A DNA stretch of 64,000 nt, from assembly GCA_900169235.1 (NCBI GenBank), contig FWCC01000343.1:1-64000 (forward strand), in the 5' to 3' direction. Below the pieces are notes generated by a model. The model had not been told where the DNA came from, made no database searches, and worked only from the letters and a program-made list of their open reading frames with translations. Origin of the DNA: Zarea fungicola. Lineage: Eukaryota; Ascomycota; Sordariomycetes; Hypocreales; Cordycipitaceae. Both the position numbers and the translations under genes were made by a program. Shown one piece after another: positions 9,271-21,800 of the stretch; position 1 is the stretch's first letter; the number at the start of each line of letters is the position of its first letter.

Positions 9271-12200
9271 TTTAATGCATATACAGGCGTGTCGAAGAAC
9301 ATATTGGTACATTTCATGACAGCATGGAGGATATAGAGGCCATGAGGACATACAAAGCACAAGGACGGCTCCTTCAGGCATAGCAGGTATTGTGAGGCAA
9401 AATTCATTGGATTGATACCCCAAAGTCTCTCAGTCTTCCTTTGGTGTCAACGTTAACCTCCGTACATGCGTATCTCTCCGCCTCCAACATCTCCTATAGG
9501 GTAGCAAATGAACGTCAAATCGCGGGCTGTCCCGGTGCGGAAGTTGCCATTCCATGAAGCTTGGGTTGGAACAGCCAAACTCTGCATTTTCCAGCAAAAA
9601 AAAAAAAAAGAAAAGCTGAATCGGATTCAAAAGCAAAGTCCAGTTCAACATGAAACTTTGCGCTCCGCACAGGAGTACCAGTAGCCAGATGGAATGCAAA
9701 GGGCACTATTGGGCCACTCTCAGCTCCAGGTTTAGGCAGGGCTACGTGTAAATCTTCAGCGGGCACGGATACAGGCCGATAATAGTTGTTCCCCTGGACG
9801 TCCTAAAAAAGCAATATGCCTACAAAAAGTACAGGTATGTATTTTAACAAAAGGAATTATAAAAACTGTATTTTTTTTATTGGTGGTAAATTGGAATGCC
9901 GATTCAGCTGAAGCCAGCTCGCTGTTCGTCAGGGATGCAATTACACTGGCTGTGGTTGGCTTGGTTGGCTGTGGTTGGCTGAGGCTGGCGAGGAGGCAAC
10001 GAACTATTGACGGACATGGCTGACCAGCCCGCTGTGGCAAAATAGACGCAAAGACCTTTTGCGAATTGCAAAGTACATACTTGGAGAAAATGGAGAAGAA
10101 TTCATTTAAAATTGAACGAATCAAAAGCCCAATTCACAGATTGAATGTACATTGACGAGCCCCTTTTTTTCTGGGGATAAAACTTGGTTGTTTAAAACCT
10201 GGTTACTTGTTACTGGTCCATGTGTCTCCCTAGCGGGTGTGTGGGCTCAGCTGTCATGGCCCATGCAGGTGGCAGATGCTGTTTCTAAAATGAAAGGAGA
10301 GATTTCTTGTCCAAGACATTGTGGCGTCTACATGGCAACGTTTTTTTCCCTTGTCCGTTTCTTCGAGATTGACAAGAGAAAAAAAGGGGATGACGCTGGT
10401 CTCAGCGTCGAGGGCTTGGTGTGTTTGAGTTGTGTGGGTTCAAGACATGGACAAGGAAAAAAAGCGGTTCAGCAAGACCGTTGGGCGAAAAAAGGGTTGG
10501 CATACCCGGATGAAGAACCTGTTTTTCTTTTTCTCAATCAATATACATGCTAATAATCGTTCGATGAATTCGAGTGGCTTGAAACGTAAAATCGCCAGGA
10601 TGATGAATGCTAGTCCATGTTTATTGGCAGTCTACTCAGTAGGTTCGTTCCGTGAAAGCTGTCGGCCAAGAAACACAAATGAGGAAGGAGGCAAAAAGGA
10701 AAAAGAAAAGAAGACAATAATAATGAAATGGCATTTGGTGTAGATTTTTTAAACTTTACATGTGGTCTTGTTTGGTGTCTACACGTGGGTACCGCGAGAT
10801 TGGACGCCTAATAACTGTAATAGTGCATGTCCTAATCCAGCAGTAGATGCGATAAATAGTCGCCTCCCAAATCAGCACGGGTAACAAAGGCAAAAAAACA
10901 AAAGAGGAAGCTCTCAATCTTTCTCAATCTTGCCTAATTGGGCGATTTTGCATTTTTCGTCGCTGGCTACGGTTGTGATCGGACAGGCCGGCACTCGGGT
11001 GATGGCAGCCAGGATTGCGCTTGGCAGCGCTAAGTTCGGAGATGCTTCCCTTTCCTCTGAGGTCACCTGCCGGATTGGGCCAAGGTGAAAAGCTTGCTGT
11101 CGCGGCCTGTTTTGCTTGCGCATTCAAGGTTGGGCCGAGGGATGAAAGGAGGGGTTGGGCGCTGGAATTGAACGGCCATGTGCCGAAAAGTGGAAGGAGA
11201 GGAGAGACTTTGTCTCGTTTTGTTTCTATTGATAGAAGAATGGGTTGCGGGGGGAAGGTGAAGGAATGGTGAGACAAAACAGAGCAAGGTGTGTGCGTGT
11301 GTGGTGAGTGGTGGTAAATACCTAGTAGTGAGTGAGTGAGCGGGTGAGTGTGAGTGAGTATGGAGTAGCATGGATTGCATTGTGTATTGGACGTCTACGA
11401 ATAAAGCATTGAAACAGATACGTCATTCATGAAACAAGAGTGAAAAATATCAAGGCTGAAATGAAAGGGGCAAGACTTGGAATTTCATCACAATGTGGTA
11501 TTGCGGATATGGACCGAAGCCATCTTATCAATGATTGTCCACTGGTTAGCAACTAGGCTAACTACTGGTAGGTAGTGGTAGGTAATGAAGTGGGATGACA
11601 ACGCATACAACCTCGTATGTAGCCAAGTCGTCGTCATCTTCAGCTGAGGACGAAGAGTAGGAATTTCAGAGTTGTATTTTGCTTCTCCTCTTTTACACTA
11701 CTGCTGCAATAGGGGGAGGCGAAAAAAAAACGTGGTTATTATGCAGGGTGACGGCGAGCTTCCGATGGGACTAGAGTCTAGGTGCATACAGTGGATGTAT
11801 GCAGAGTGGTTATTTTTGGACTGTTCCTCGGTACCTCCGACACAGGGTAATGCGCGGTGAGGGGGCATGTCACTTTCAGTTGCTGGGCGGAAAGTGGGCG
11901 ATGCTCAGTGAGCTCAGTGTGAGCTCAGTGTGAGTGGTCTCAGTGCACCAGAAGTTAGGGTGCAGTGCAGGCCGTGGTTGGTGAGCGTCTGGTACCTCGG
12001 TGCAGCGGCTAGTGGGCCTTTCAAGCGACGGCGCTGCTTGAACCACTGTAGCGCAATGCAGCGCACGGCGAGCCCTGCCGGTCCAGCCCTGTAAAGCTGC
12101 CTACCAACGTGCCAGTACCAGTATTGCCCCTCTGTCATCCGCCCCAAATATTACATACAGAAATTTACAAAAATTACCAGCAGCTCGGGCCAGCTAGTAG

Positions 12201-15200
12201 CGCCTCTTTGTTTGGTGGCTTGATTTCGGTTTTCGGTTTTCAACCTTGTCAGAATGTGCACCAAGGGCGCCATAGAGAAGCTCTATTATGCGGGGGCGGC
12301 GTCCATACGAGAGTGCGAGTACTTTGTGCTTTAATGGGAGCCTTGTTGCACGCCCCTAAAAGGTCCGCTAAATCAATTTAATCACCACGTCGATTTGGCA
12401 GCAGGAGAAAAAAGCCCCCAAGCTGTCAGCCACACCCAGTGAGCTGGAGCCTATAAGGCTTGCGGGCAGTGGAGCTGCTCGTGGTATGCCGGTCTCGTTT
12501 ATGATGTACACTGCACAATGCAGTGGTGTACGTAGTAAGTTTATGCAAGATATCCATCCCACCGTCTTACAAGATGACCGCGGAAATAATTCATCATTTA
12601 TTTATTTTTACCTTTTAATATCCATCAAATGGCTGGCTGAGTGGAATGGGGATGCAAATGTTGGCGGAGGGGTAAGTGTACCTGTAAGCCAGTGGTTCGA
12701 CGGGTAGGTAAGAAAGAGGGGAACAAACAAATAGACCCCAACTATCAGATCAAAGCCGAAGGAAAGGAAAAAGCAAATAAAGCAAGAAGAAAACAGTATT
12801 TTTTTTTTTAATCAAGTTTCCCTTCCAAAACATGCCCACCTGCCGAGTTGAGACAAAATCGCGCCTAGCTGAGGCTTCAAGCAATACTTCCAATGCTGGC
12901 TGGGCTTGCAGCTGAGGCGGCCGCCCACCATGCATGGTTACATCCCAACATCCCAACATCCCTACTGAAAATTACAGGGAACAGGCCACGGAACAATCCT
13001 CCGCTGGCAGTCTTCTCGTGCGCTACTGCAGCACGCCAACCTGCCAAGGCTACCCAAAAAGAAAAAGAAAGAAAAAGCCCCAGTTACCAGTACAGGGGGC
13101 TGACAGCGCCCGCCGCCTGGGCCAGGCCACTGCAAATCCCGTAAACCAAAAAAGGTCAACGCCACAGCGCCGCTTAAACCCCACCAGCCGGGCCCATTAC
13201 CTGGTGCCTGGTACCGTACCAGAAGAGCCTCAAGAGCCAGCGCCAGCCCACCAAGCCTCAGCTGGCCTAGAACCACGCACTGCAACCATCCGACAACAGC
13301 GACATCCAACGACATCTGTCAACATCTTGCTGCTCCCCTCCTTCACATACAAACTAGGCACCAACTACGGAGTACTACTATACTAGTACCTTGTTTACTG
13401 GTAAACGCCATCGTCAAACGCTCCCCGAGCTAGTTTCCCATCTTAGCAGTACCATCTTACCCATCAAATCTAGACCCAGTGCACTTCGGTCCTTCTCCAG
13501 AATAGGAGACAGTTTTCGGCACCACACGCGTCCACTTCATTGCGTCCACTTTATTGCCTGGACCACTTCCATCAACCCATCAACCAGGTGCCCAGTAGCG
13601 GCTCGTCAGCCTCGCATTATCCATTATCCCTGCCAGCATCTGATACGAGATTTCTCTGCTGCGTGACCATGCTCTTCATCCACTCCAAAACATGGCTGTA
13701 TTAACCTTTCAGTAAACACGCACTCCCGGCTTTGGTCGGTTTTCGTTTTCGCCACCATTAAGGCGCAAACAGATGGATGACTGGCTGATGCTCTCGCTCG
13801 ATGCCAATCACTGCCTTTCTGCTATAGCGATGCCGAGCTCGGTATTCACTACCAGTTACATCTGTTGAGTCACTGGTTGTACCTTGCACCAGGCATGCAT
13901 CAGGCCATAATCCAATGGATTCCATATCGCCATTATTGCCATTATTGCCACTTCAATCCAAAGCCAATCATCCCGAAAACGATATTCCCCGACTTTGGCG
14001 GGACAGGCGTTTGCTTCAGTCATGTCCCTCATCCACCCATCTATTGGCGGGAGGGCAAAGTAACGCCAACGCATCAAGCTGCTAGCCATCCCGTAGCTGG
14101 CATTAATTCAGCCACACGAGGCTTGCAGCCTTGCATCAGCCTCGCAGGATTTGACGGCGGAAACAAAACGTGCATAACGACTGCTGCAGGCCAATGGATT
14201 TCTCCCAGGTGTTAAAGAAACACAGAGCCATGCCCCGAGCTGAATTTGAGACACTCTCTGTCTACACTGTACTTGATCGTAGCGCCATTGCCCCATACAA
14301 TCTACATGTCACTCGCCACCTTGTGATGTCTTGCGCAGTTATGCAGCAGGCAGCTGGCAGCCGTTTGGTTGACAGCTTGGCATATCCATAGCCCCCAAAA
14401 TGGGATCCAAGTATCTTTTCGCTTGAATGTAATACAAAAAATACACTGTCGCTTATCTGCCCATCATGCCGCCGTTCCTTTCCTCTCTGGCTGTTCGCCC
14501 CCCCTCGCCCCTGCAGATGCAGCAAACGGCCATTGCCACACGGCCAGCTACCCATACAACCATCATCTGCATCAACCATCTTTCACCATGTGAATGCCAA
14601 GTCCATCCCATATCAGTCCATTCGACGGGAATGTGCTTCCACGTCAATTCTAAACCTTGCCGAAAACCTGCCTCGGCATCCCATCTTGCACTGCCCGCCC
14701 TCTGGCTAGCCTCACATCTGCAGTGGATTTTGTGGGCAAACCCACCAGAAACTCTAGCCTCGACACCTCCGAAGCGTGCCCAGATAACGAGCCAGGCTGT
14801 GAAAAGCAACCTGCTCAAAAGGACCACAAAAGACCCCTGTCGCTTGCCACGCGACCGACAGGGGTGCTTGGAATCTGGCCCGCGCCATCTCTCTGCCTTT
14901 GTGCTGCTCATCCGCCCGCCGCCGCCGGATCCATTGCCAGGCAGCTCCAGCTCCAGCTCCAGTTCCAGCGCTACTTTCTCTCCCGCCAAAAAAACACACA
15001 CTGGCTTTCCCGTCGCATGGATCTTGCTTGATCCAGTCAAAAAAGCAAAGAAAAAAAAGGTTTGGCCATTGCTGCTTTGACATTGCCGCACTGGGAAGCT
15101 AGAGACTGTTTACCAAAAGTTCGCCGCGGGCCGCGGGCCACTCTAGGCGGAGTTATTTCTTACCTTGTTTTTTTTTGCCCCGCGGTCACTGATAGTTGCT

Positions 15201-17640
15201 TCTGGCCTGTTGGGTGCCTGCAATGTGCAAATGCGCAGCTGGATAGTGCACTCGCCTCGACTACACTGGCTGCCCATTGGTGCGCGCGTCCGCCCTGCGG
15301 CACTGCACCCAATATTTGAACAGGCGCTGCTGAGAGGTGACCTGTAGATGCCACGATGAATATGGCTGGTCTACACTGTTCGCCACTCCCAATATTTGCA
15401 CTACGCTATGCTGTCGGATGAATCTAACCGTCGCTTTTCGGATCGCGGCATATACAAACATTAGCCTCTGCTGGAAGAGCTACTGCTACAATCGTCCTCC
15501 GCAAGACCCGCGATTGACGATGTACAATGATGATGTGATAAAAAGACGGGGAGCCTAATTCCTTGGCCCGCACCGAGGTAAACTTGGAGAGGCAGGTCTT
15601 GATGGTTAGATGCAACCTAAATGCTAGCCATAAAGGCGAATTACACATGTCGATTGGACAGACTCCGATATGCTTGGCCTGCACCCGTTGTTTTTCGCCA
15701 AGTATTTCCCAGTTTGCCCGTCGCGCTGGCTGGGTCTCCCCTCTAGACCCAACTCTATCGCGGACGCCGACATGAAGCTAAGCAGCCGATAGCCGGGTAG
15801 GTCACAGTCGAGGCAGTCTGGGCAGCCCTGGCCACGCATCCCCCAGCTACCACGAGACCAGAATCCTCCACAATGAAGAAAGACTAAAATCGTTTCATTA
15901 TTTTACATTGCGGATCGGCTGAAAGTCTCTTGAAAGGCAATCAAGCATGCAGGCTTGAAAGCCGAGCTGGAGAGGGACGCCAATATTGAGCCGTTGTCCC
16001 CTAGCACATCCGGATATCGCTAACTAGTACGTTTGGTGGCGCAGCCTTCTCTGGAGAAGAAGGTTCCAATATTGTCTAGGACTGCCTTTTTGATGGCTGG
16101 AGCAGCGGCGTGGGGAAGGGGGCAGGTCGAGTTGGGGACACTTTGGAGAACCCCCTACGGCAAGCCAGAGCCGTTCTGGTGAGGACGCGACGACAATCCC
16201 ATGTCTCACAGGAACAAGCCCTCGAAGAAGATCGCTGCTCGGAAGTGGCCCGCTCCGGTGCTGGCGACTACAGAGAACCCAGACAACCAGACTACGAGGG
16301 ACAGTTGTCTTGCATTCTAATTTCAGCAGCAAGAGCACGGGTGCGACACATGGCAACAAAACAATACCAGAGACACGGCTGTTAGCTGTTAGACCCCCCC
16401 CTTTCAGCGGTCATGACTAGGTATTTGTGTTTGGATTGGTTATTAGCGGATGTCGACGGTGATGCATGTCTGGGGGTTGTGACGGTGGTTATGACAGCAA
16501 TGAGTGTGGTAGGAGCTTACTGGTTCGGTCAACGTCCTGACGCTATTACCCGTTGAGAAACCGTCAATGGCGATTGAAGTTGTTAGTTGCATTGGTTGCA
16601 TTAGCTGCATTAGTTGGCTGAATAAAGGGTAGTGGCCCGAGGAAAAAGGCAAATAAGCGAAAAAGGCAAAAAGGCAGTGTGGACTTGGACGGCAGGTAAA
16701 CTCTAGCGATACAAGTTTACCGGGGGGAAGCTAGCAAGAAAAAAAGACCAGTGCACCGTAAGTAGTAGGTAATTAAAAGAAAAGACTAAATTAAAAACTA
16801 AGATGCAACAAGGTTGCATTCAAGCTGTCGGCAAGACTCCGACACTTGCATATGGAGTCGAGCGGTAACTAGAGTTTAGCTGGTGTGTGGTTGAGCCGGT
16901 ATGCATGGCACGGCACACAGCAATGAGCAGCGCAGCTTGCACAAGGTGGCAGGGCAAGAAAGTAGCCGGCGAAGCCGTTTTGGGTGCAGGGGAGAGGAGG
17001 AGGAGCCAGAGGAATGGAAGAAGAGGGAGGGGAACACTGTCCGCTGTCTGAAGCCTGAAGCGGGCTGGCCAGGATTGGTTTAGCGCAGTTGGTAGGCAGT
17101 AGTTGCAGTAGAGATGCCCGGCCATTCAGAGGCCCTGTATTGTAGTACGTTTCTAGGGGCGGCCGCCCAGTGCCGGTAACTGGGTGAGTTAGCGAGAGGC
17201 AAGGAGGCTCATGGAAAGGTACGTGGCCAGGGTACCGAGATACTTTGGGTACAAGAGGAACCTGTCCACTGGGGCGGCGTCGCGGCGAGGGCTTGTTCCG
17301 AATGCGGCCAGCGTGACGGGATGCCCCAGCCTCTCTGCCAGTGGCAGCCAGTTACTGGTAGTAGGCCACTGTACTTGTTGGCGGCTAGTGGGCGGTTTGG
17401 TACTGGAGGAGCTGCACAGCGGCCGTATCAGCCTCCCACCTTCCTCTCACTCCCTCCTGCTGCTGCACTCTCCACTATTCTTCGACCCCGGTGGATCCAG
17501 AGTGGTGACTCCATAATTATTCACCAAATTCCACACCCCAACTGCACACCCCAGCTGCCACCCCCCAAAGCCACAAACGCCCCTTCTGGGGATCCATCAT
17601 AACTTAGTCCCGCAACTCTTCCAAAGCGTCGAACGGCTTG
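9271..17640. other. Gene-poor region upstream of the bZIP gene, about 8.4 kb
   Basis: No frame on either strand shows domain content, gene-like codon use or a plausible exon chain. The longest frames (about 200 aa on both strands near 14.45-15.09 kb) are Ser/Pro or Gly/Arg-rich mirror images. Visible features are short simple repeats: GTGT and GAGT runs near 11290-11360, a repeated TGGTTGGC motif near 9948-9985 and GAGCTCAGTGT copies near 11909-11935. It may contain distal regulatory DNA or a noncoding transcript for the bZIP gene. Confidence 0.5.
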
Positions 17641-17646
17641 GGTGGT

Positions 17647-17653
17647 TATAAAG
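17647..17653 (+). promoter_or_regulatory. TATA box of the bZIP gene
   Basis: TATAAAG about 290 nt before the ATG at 17946. The following leader becomes CA-rich and ATG-free after 17766, as expected of a transcribed 5' UTR. Confidence 0.45.
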
Positions 17654-17697
17654 ACACGATGATGCGCCCTTTAACCCATGCCTCCAAGATCTTGTTC

Positions 17698-17766
17698 ATG
17701 ATATTCAATTCCACAAAGGCCCCCCTTGACTTTGCATCTATTCTCCACCACTTCGAGAAGAGCTGA
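17698..17766 (+). promoter_or_regulatory. Upstream ORF in the bZIP leader (22 codons)
   Basis: ATG at 17698 opens a 22-residue frame ending at TGA 17764-17766, 179 nt before the main start. No other ATG lies between the uORF stop and the main ATG. It could tune translation of the regulator if transcription starts at the TATA box at 17647. Confidence 0.35.
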
Positions 17767-17945
17767 GCTCCAGTACATCTTGTACCTAACCACGACTACA
17801 ACATCAACACAACATCAACATCTTTGTTACCATCAACCAACGTACACACACACATCAGCCACCACCGCCACCAAACGCTCTTGACCAGCTACCAGCTGTC
17901 AAAAAACACCACACATCTACATCTACAAACACACAAACACACACA

Positions 17946-18847
17946 ATGCCTTCAACAACACACATGGGCCGTCCTCTTTCCGCCGAGCCCCCATCCACAA
18001 AGCCCTCCAAGCGCAAGGGTAGGCACTCTGAATTGGTCAACGGGAGAAAATTGTCTGCTAACATATTCCCACAGGCACTCGCAGCGTCTCAACCCTCACT
18101 CCCTCTCAGCTCGCCCGCAAGCGCGCCAACGACCGTGAGGCCCAGCGCGCCATCCGCGCCCGCACCAAGGAGCACATTGAGCGCCTCGAGCACGAACTCG
18201 AGGAGCTGCGCAGCCACCAGCACCGTGACCGCACCGTCCAGGAGCTTCTCCGCCGCAACAAGGCCCTCGAGGATGAGCTTGCCCGCCTCCGCGAGAGCAT
18301 GGGCATGTCCATGACCTCGTCCCCTTACTCCGCACCCGCCGCCTACGATGAGCAGTCGCACCACCACCAGCAGCCCACCACCATTCCCTCCCCCCGGATG
18401 TCTCCCCTCGCCGGCTCCGCGGCCGCCGACTACAGCAACCCTCTGCCCGACTACAACCAGCACTACGTCGCCATGTCCAGCGGTAACAGCGTCGACTCGT
18501 GGGCCGCCAACGTCCCCTCGCACATCAACTCCAACGTCTCCAGCCCTTCCTCCTCTGCCGACGACTACGTCTCAGGCTACATCCCCACCAGTGTCCCGAC
18601 CACCCTCATGCCCACATCCAACAGCATCGAGTCTTTGGATGACTTTCGCATGAACAATATGCCCGTTCCCAGTGTTGCCCAGACTGTCTACATGCACCAG
18701 CAGCAGCAACAACAACATCAGCACCAGCAGCAGCACCCCAGCCAGCACCACGCCCAGCAGGGTTCCCCCCAGAGCGACTGGCAAATGTACAACATGTACT
18801 ACAACTCGCAAATGCCCAAGGGTGGCGAGGCTTGCCTGTCCCGCTAG
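17946..18847 (+). CDS. bZIP transcription factor with atypical basic region
   Basis: Two exons, 17946..18018 and 18075..18847 (56-nt intron with a GCTAACAT branch site), 281 aa. The basic region (residues 38-56) contains RKRANDREAQRAIRARTK and runs into a leucine-rich amphipathic helix (Leu62, Leu69, Leu82/83, Leu89, Leu96) with many Glu/Arg pairs. The rest is low-complexity Ser/Pro/Tyr, with a His/Gln run near residues 235-262 and a short aromatic C-terminus. It should be a nuclear, dimeric DNA-binding regulator. Counting back from Arg52, the position of the bZIP-invariant Asn is Asp44. I recall this NDREAQR form as a recurrent fungal bZIP subgroup, but cannot assign an orthologue. TATA box and uORF lie upstream; the gene stands alone in a large gene-poor interval. 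Confidence 0.9.
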
Positions 18848-21800
18848 AACAATGGGGACAAAGACACAGCAAAAAAAAAAAACCTTGACCAGCAAAGTTT
18901 TTGGGCAGTTGGGTGTCACCGCTTGCCCGGTACCTTCGGACCCGCTGAAGACACTTTGATGTTTTTGGGTGGCAACGACGCGCGCTTGCTCAGCCTCACC
19001 TCTGGCAGTACGCCCAACGCCGCCAAGCGCACCACTCATAGCTCGCCCCAATTACAAATACGAACTGGGAGTCACAAAAAAAAATCAAGTGCGCAAAATA
19101 GAAATTGCAGCTTTGTATAATTACTTTACAGGAGTTTTTTTTTTTTCTCTCTCCTCTTCGGGCTGAATTGCATTGATCTGCATTTAGACTGGGGAAGGGA
19201 AAGGGGCGGTCGGCTTTTTCTTTCTATTCGAGCAATTTGGCGCAACAGACACACACACACACTGAACAGAATCGGTGGATTATCATATGGACACGAACAT
19301 GGGAACAGCTATTTATTTACAAGGACTATATAGAGGATCTTGGGAGTTTTTTGACACTGTTTATAAACAGTTGGTATATATATATATATAATATGGGAAT
19401 GGGGGAGGGACAAGCCTTTTGCAAATATCAGTTTACTTTTAGGCGTCTACTGGTTGATACCAATTGTTTTTTGCATATACAATACAAAGATACCATCAAT
19501 TTTACACTACTACTTTTGTCTTGCATGTGATTCTGCCTAGTTAAGATGGGGTTCTTGGATCGATGCTACGTTGTAAAGAGAATGGAACAAGTGTTGGCAT
19601 GGATATAACGTGAAAACAAGTATCAATAGCTAGTTGGTGGGAATTATAGGCCAAAATGGGGAATACGGACATGTCCCATTCGAAACCCAAAGACACCACC
19701 ACAGAAAGGGCGTATGCGGCGTGCGGCGCAGATTTGCGGTCATTCATACCAGTTGGCAAAAAAAAAAAAAAAACAGCAACTTGAGCCAAGCCAACACGGA
19801 TCGAAGAAAAAGGGGAGAGCAAAGGGAAAGGGGGGTTGTGGACTCGAGAGGGGGCAGTGGAAACGGTCCCCGTCGATCTGAAAAGGTGGTTCTCAAAGAT
19901 GCGAGGCCGCGACTCGAGAGCCGTGATGAATTCGATGGCGCATGTTTACTTTCGCTAACAAGTCATGTTTTCGTATTTACCTATTTTTATTTATTTCTAT
20001 TTATTGACCTTGAATTGATTTACTACCATGAGCCGTTTTTGCCAGAATTGTTTGAATAGGAATAGTCCCCTTCACGCCAAAATTCGTGGCTTCCGCGCTT
20101 TGACGCTTCTGTAGATGTATTGAGTGTGGGTAGATGTGCTTACGGGACCGGTTCTGGCTTGAAAGGGCGTGCTAGTATATTTCAGTTATATGACTTGGAC
20201 AATGAAGAATAAAAATTAATAAAAATTGTATATTATTCCGTTTCAGTTATTTGAATGGATTATATCAAGGACCACTCTACTCTTGGCAGCGCTGCTACGT
20301 GCCACGAGGTTACAATGGAGAACCCCGATGAGCGGGTATTCGAGGTCCTGTGCTCTACTGGTACGGAGGACAAATAAAAAGAAAGCAACGGGATCGAAGA
20401 TTGATGTTGCGCAGGCGGACACGGACGTTGGCGACTACGGGGGGCCCGGTAGGGCGTGGCCAACGACAACGGAGGGGATACGGCGAGGTGGCTGGCTGCG
20501 GGCCGAAGCAGGTATATTATGCTGGATCTGAGCGGTCTGAAGATTGATTTGCCCAGCGCATCAAGACGAACCTGACTAGCTAGTTCAGAGGCAGCTGTGA
20601 GCAAAACGGAGGAATGACTAGCAAGTACTGCCTGTAAGACACGGGACAGAAAGGGTAGTCTTTGACACGTCAAATACGTCCGTTTTCAGTAAACGGCATG
20701 CAAGAGTACTGGGCGTTGCTTATTGTGACAGATGCTTGTACATTCGCACACTTGACTAAAATAAGCACGTAAAACCCCTGGTCAGAATCTCTAAATGACA
20801 ACATGAATCGGAAACGCATGGGAGAATCGACGGTCCAAGTGTCAAGAACCAAGGCAGGCTACTAAACCGACTAGTGCTGTTTCTTGGGATGGAGGGCCAT
20901 GTCGGCAGTAAAGGTCGGTAATTAGATGGGTGATTCAAAGACAGTTGCAAGCAAAAAAGACTTGAATGCGACTCTATAATCTGCTGCATGGCCTTTGATG
21001 ACAGCAAAAGCGCCTCCCTCAAGCCCAAACTACGGAATTAGACGGTTAAAAGGCAAAAGTGTGAAATCCGAACGCAAGTGTGTGTGTGTGTGTTGCTGAT
21101 TCTCAACCAAACTACCAGTACGTAACTAACTTCAGCCCATCCCAACCTGCTGGTAGTGGCGTCTGTCTTTTTTGTGGCTGCATATTATGGCTTGCAGGGA
21201 AAGACGTGCAGCACACTCTTTCAGCAACTGCTTCCCTTTTGCGTCATAAACTCGCACAAGCCACAGCTTTGTAATATCCAAAGCCGAAAATCCCCTTGTC
21301 TCAATGTTTCGTCGTCTCTTTGCATGGGCTGCTGCCTGTCGGCGCGACTCGGCTACTTGTACCGGTTAACGAGCCCGAGATGCGCTGATCAAATGCATCA
21401 TAGCCGGTGTGCAGCAGACCAAGTTACTACTGACTGCATGCATGGCCCTGCATGATTTCGGTGTATGCATACTGGCAGGCAGAATAAGCGGTGTACTCTA
21501 TACAAAAATTACAGGTCATGTAAAACCACCCATTATTAACAAAATGAAGATGATATTTGTTGCAACCCTTTCTTGGGCACGACAACACACAACACGCCCC
21601 TCCATGATGATTCTCTTGTAGTCAAGACCTGGACCCCAAAAACGGCCTGTTTTAGCAAAGTTCGCGCAGTGAGTTGCCGTCCCTGACTTTTACCATTTGA
21701 TGGCGTGGCCCCCTCCACCACACCACTACAAGAGACATGAAACCTCGATAACTTCGCAGCATGTTCCCGTTTATGCTATTCGTTCTTCTAGAAGCCTCAG

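Noticed and set aside
8433..9407. 324-codon minus-strand frame over the pseudouridine synthase 3' end
   Set aside because: Arg/Leu-rich antiphase composition, running through the 8-bp minisatellite.
14453..15091. Overlapping frames of about 200 codons on both strands
   Set aside because: Low-complexity mirror frames, no domain, no promoter or splice context.
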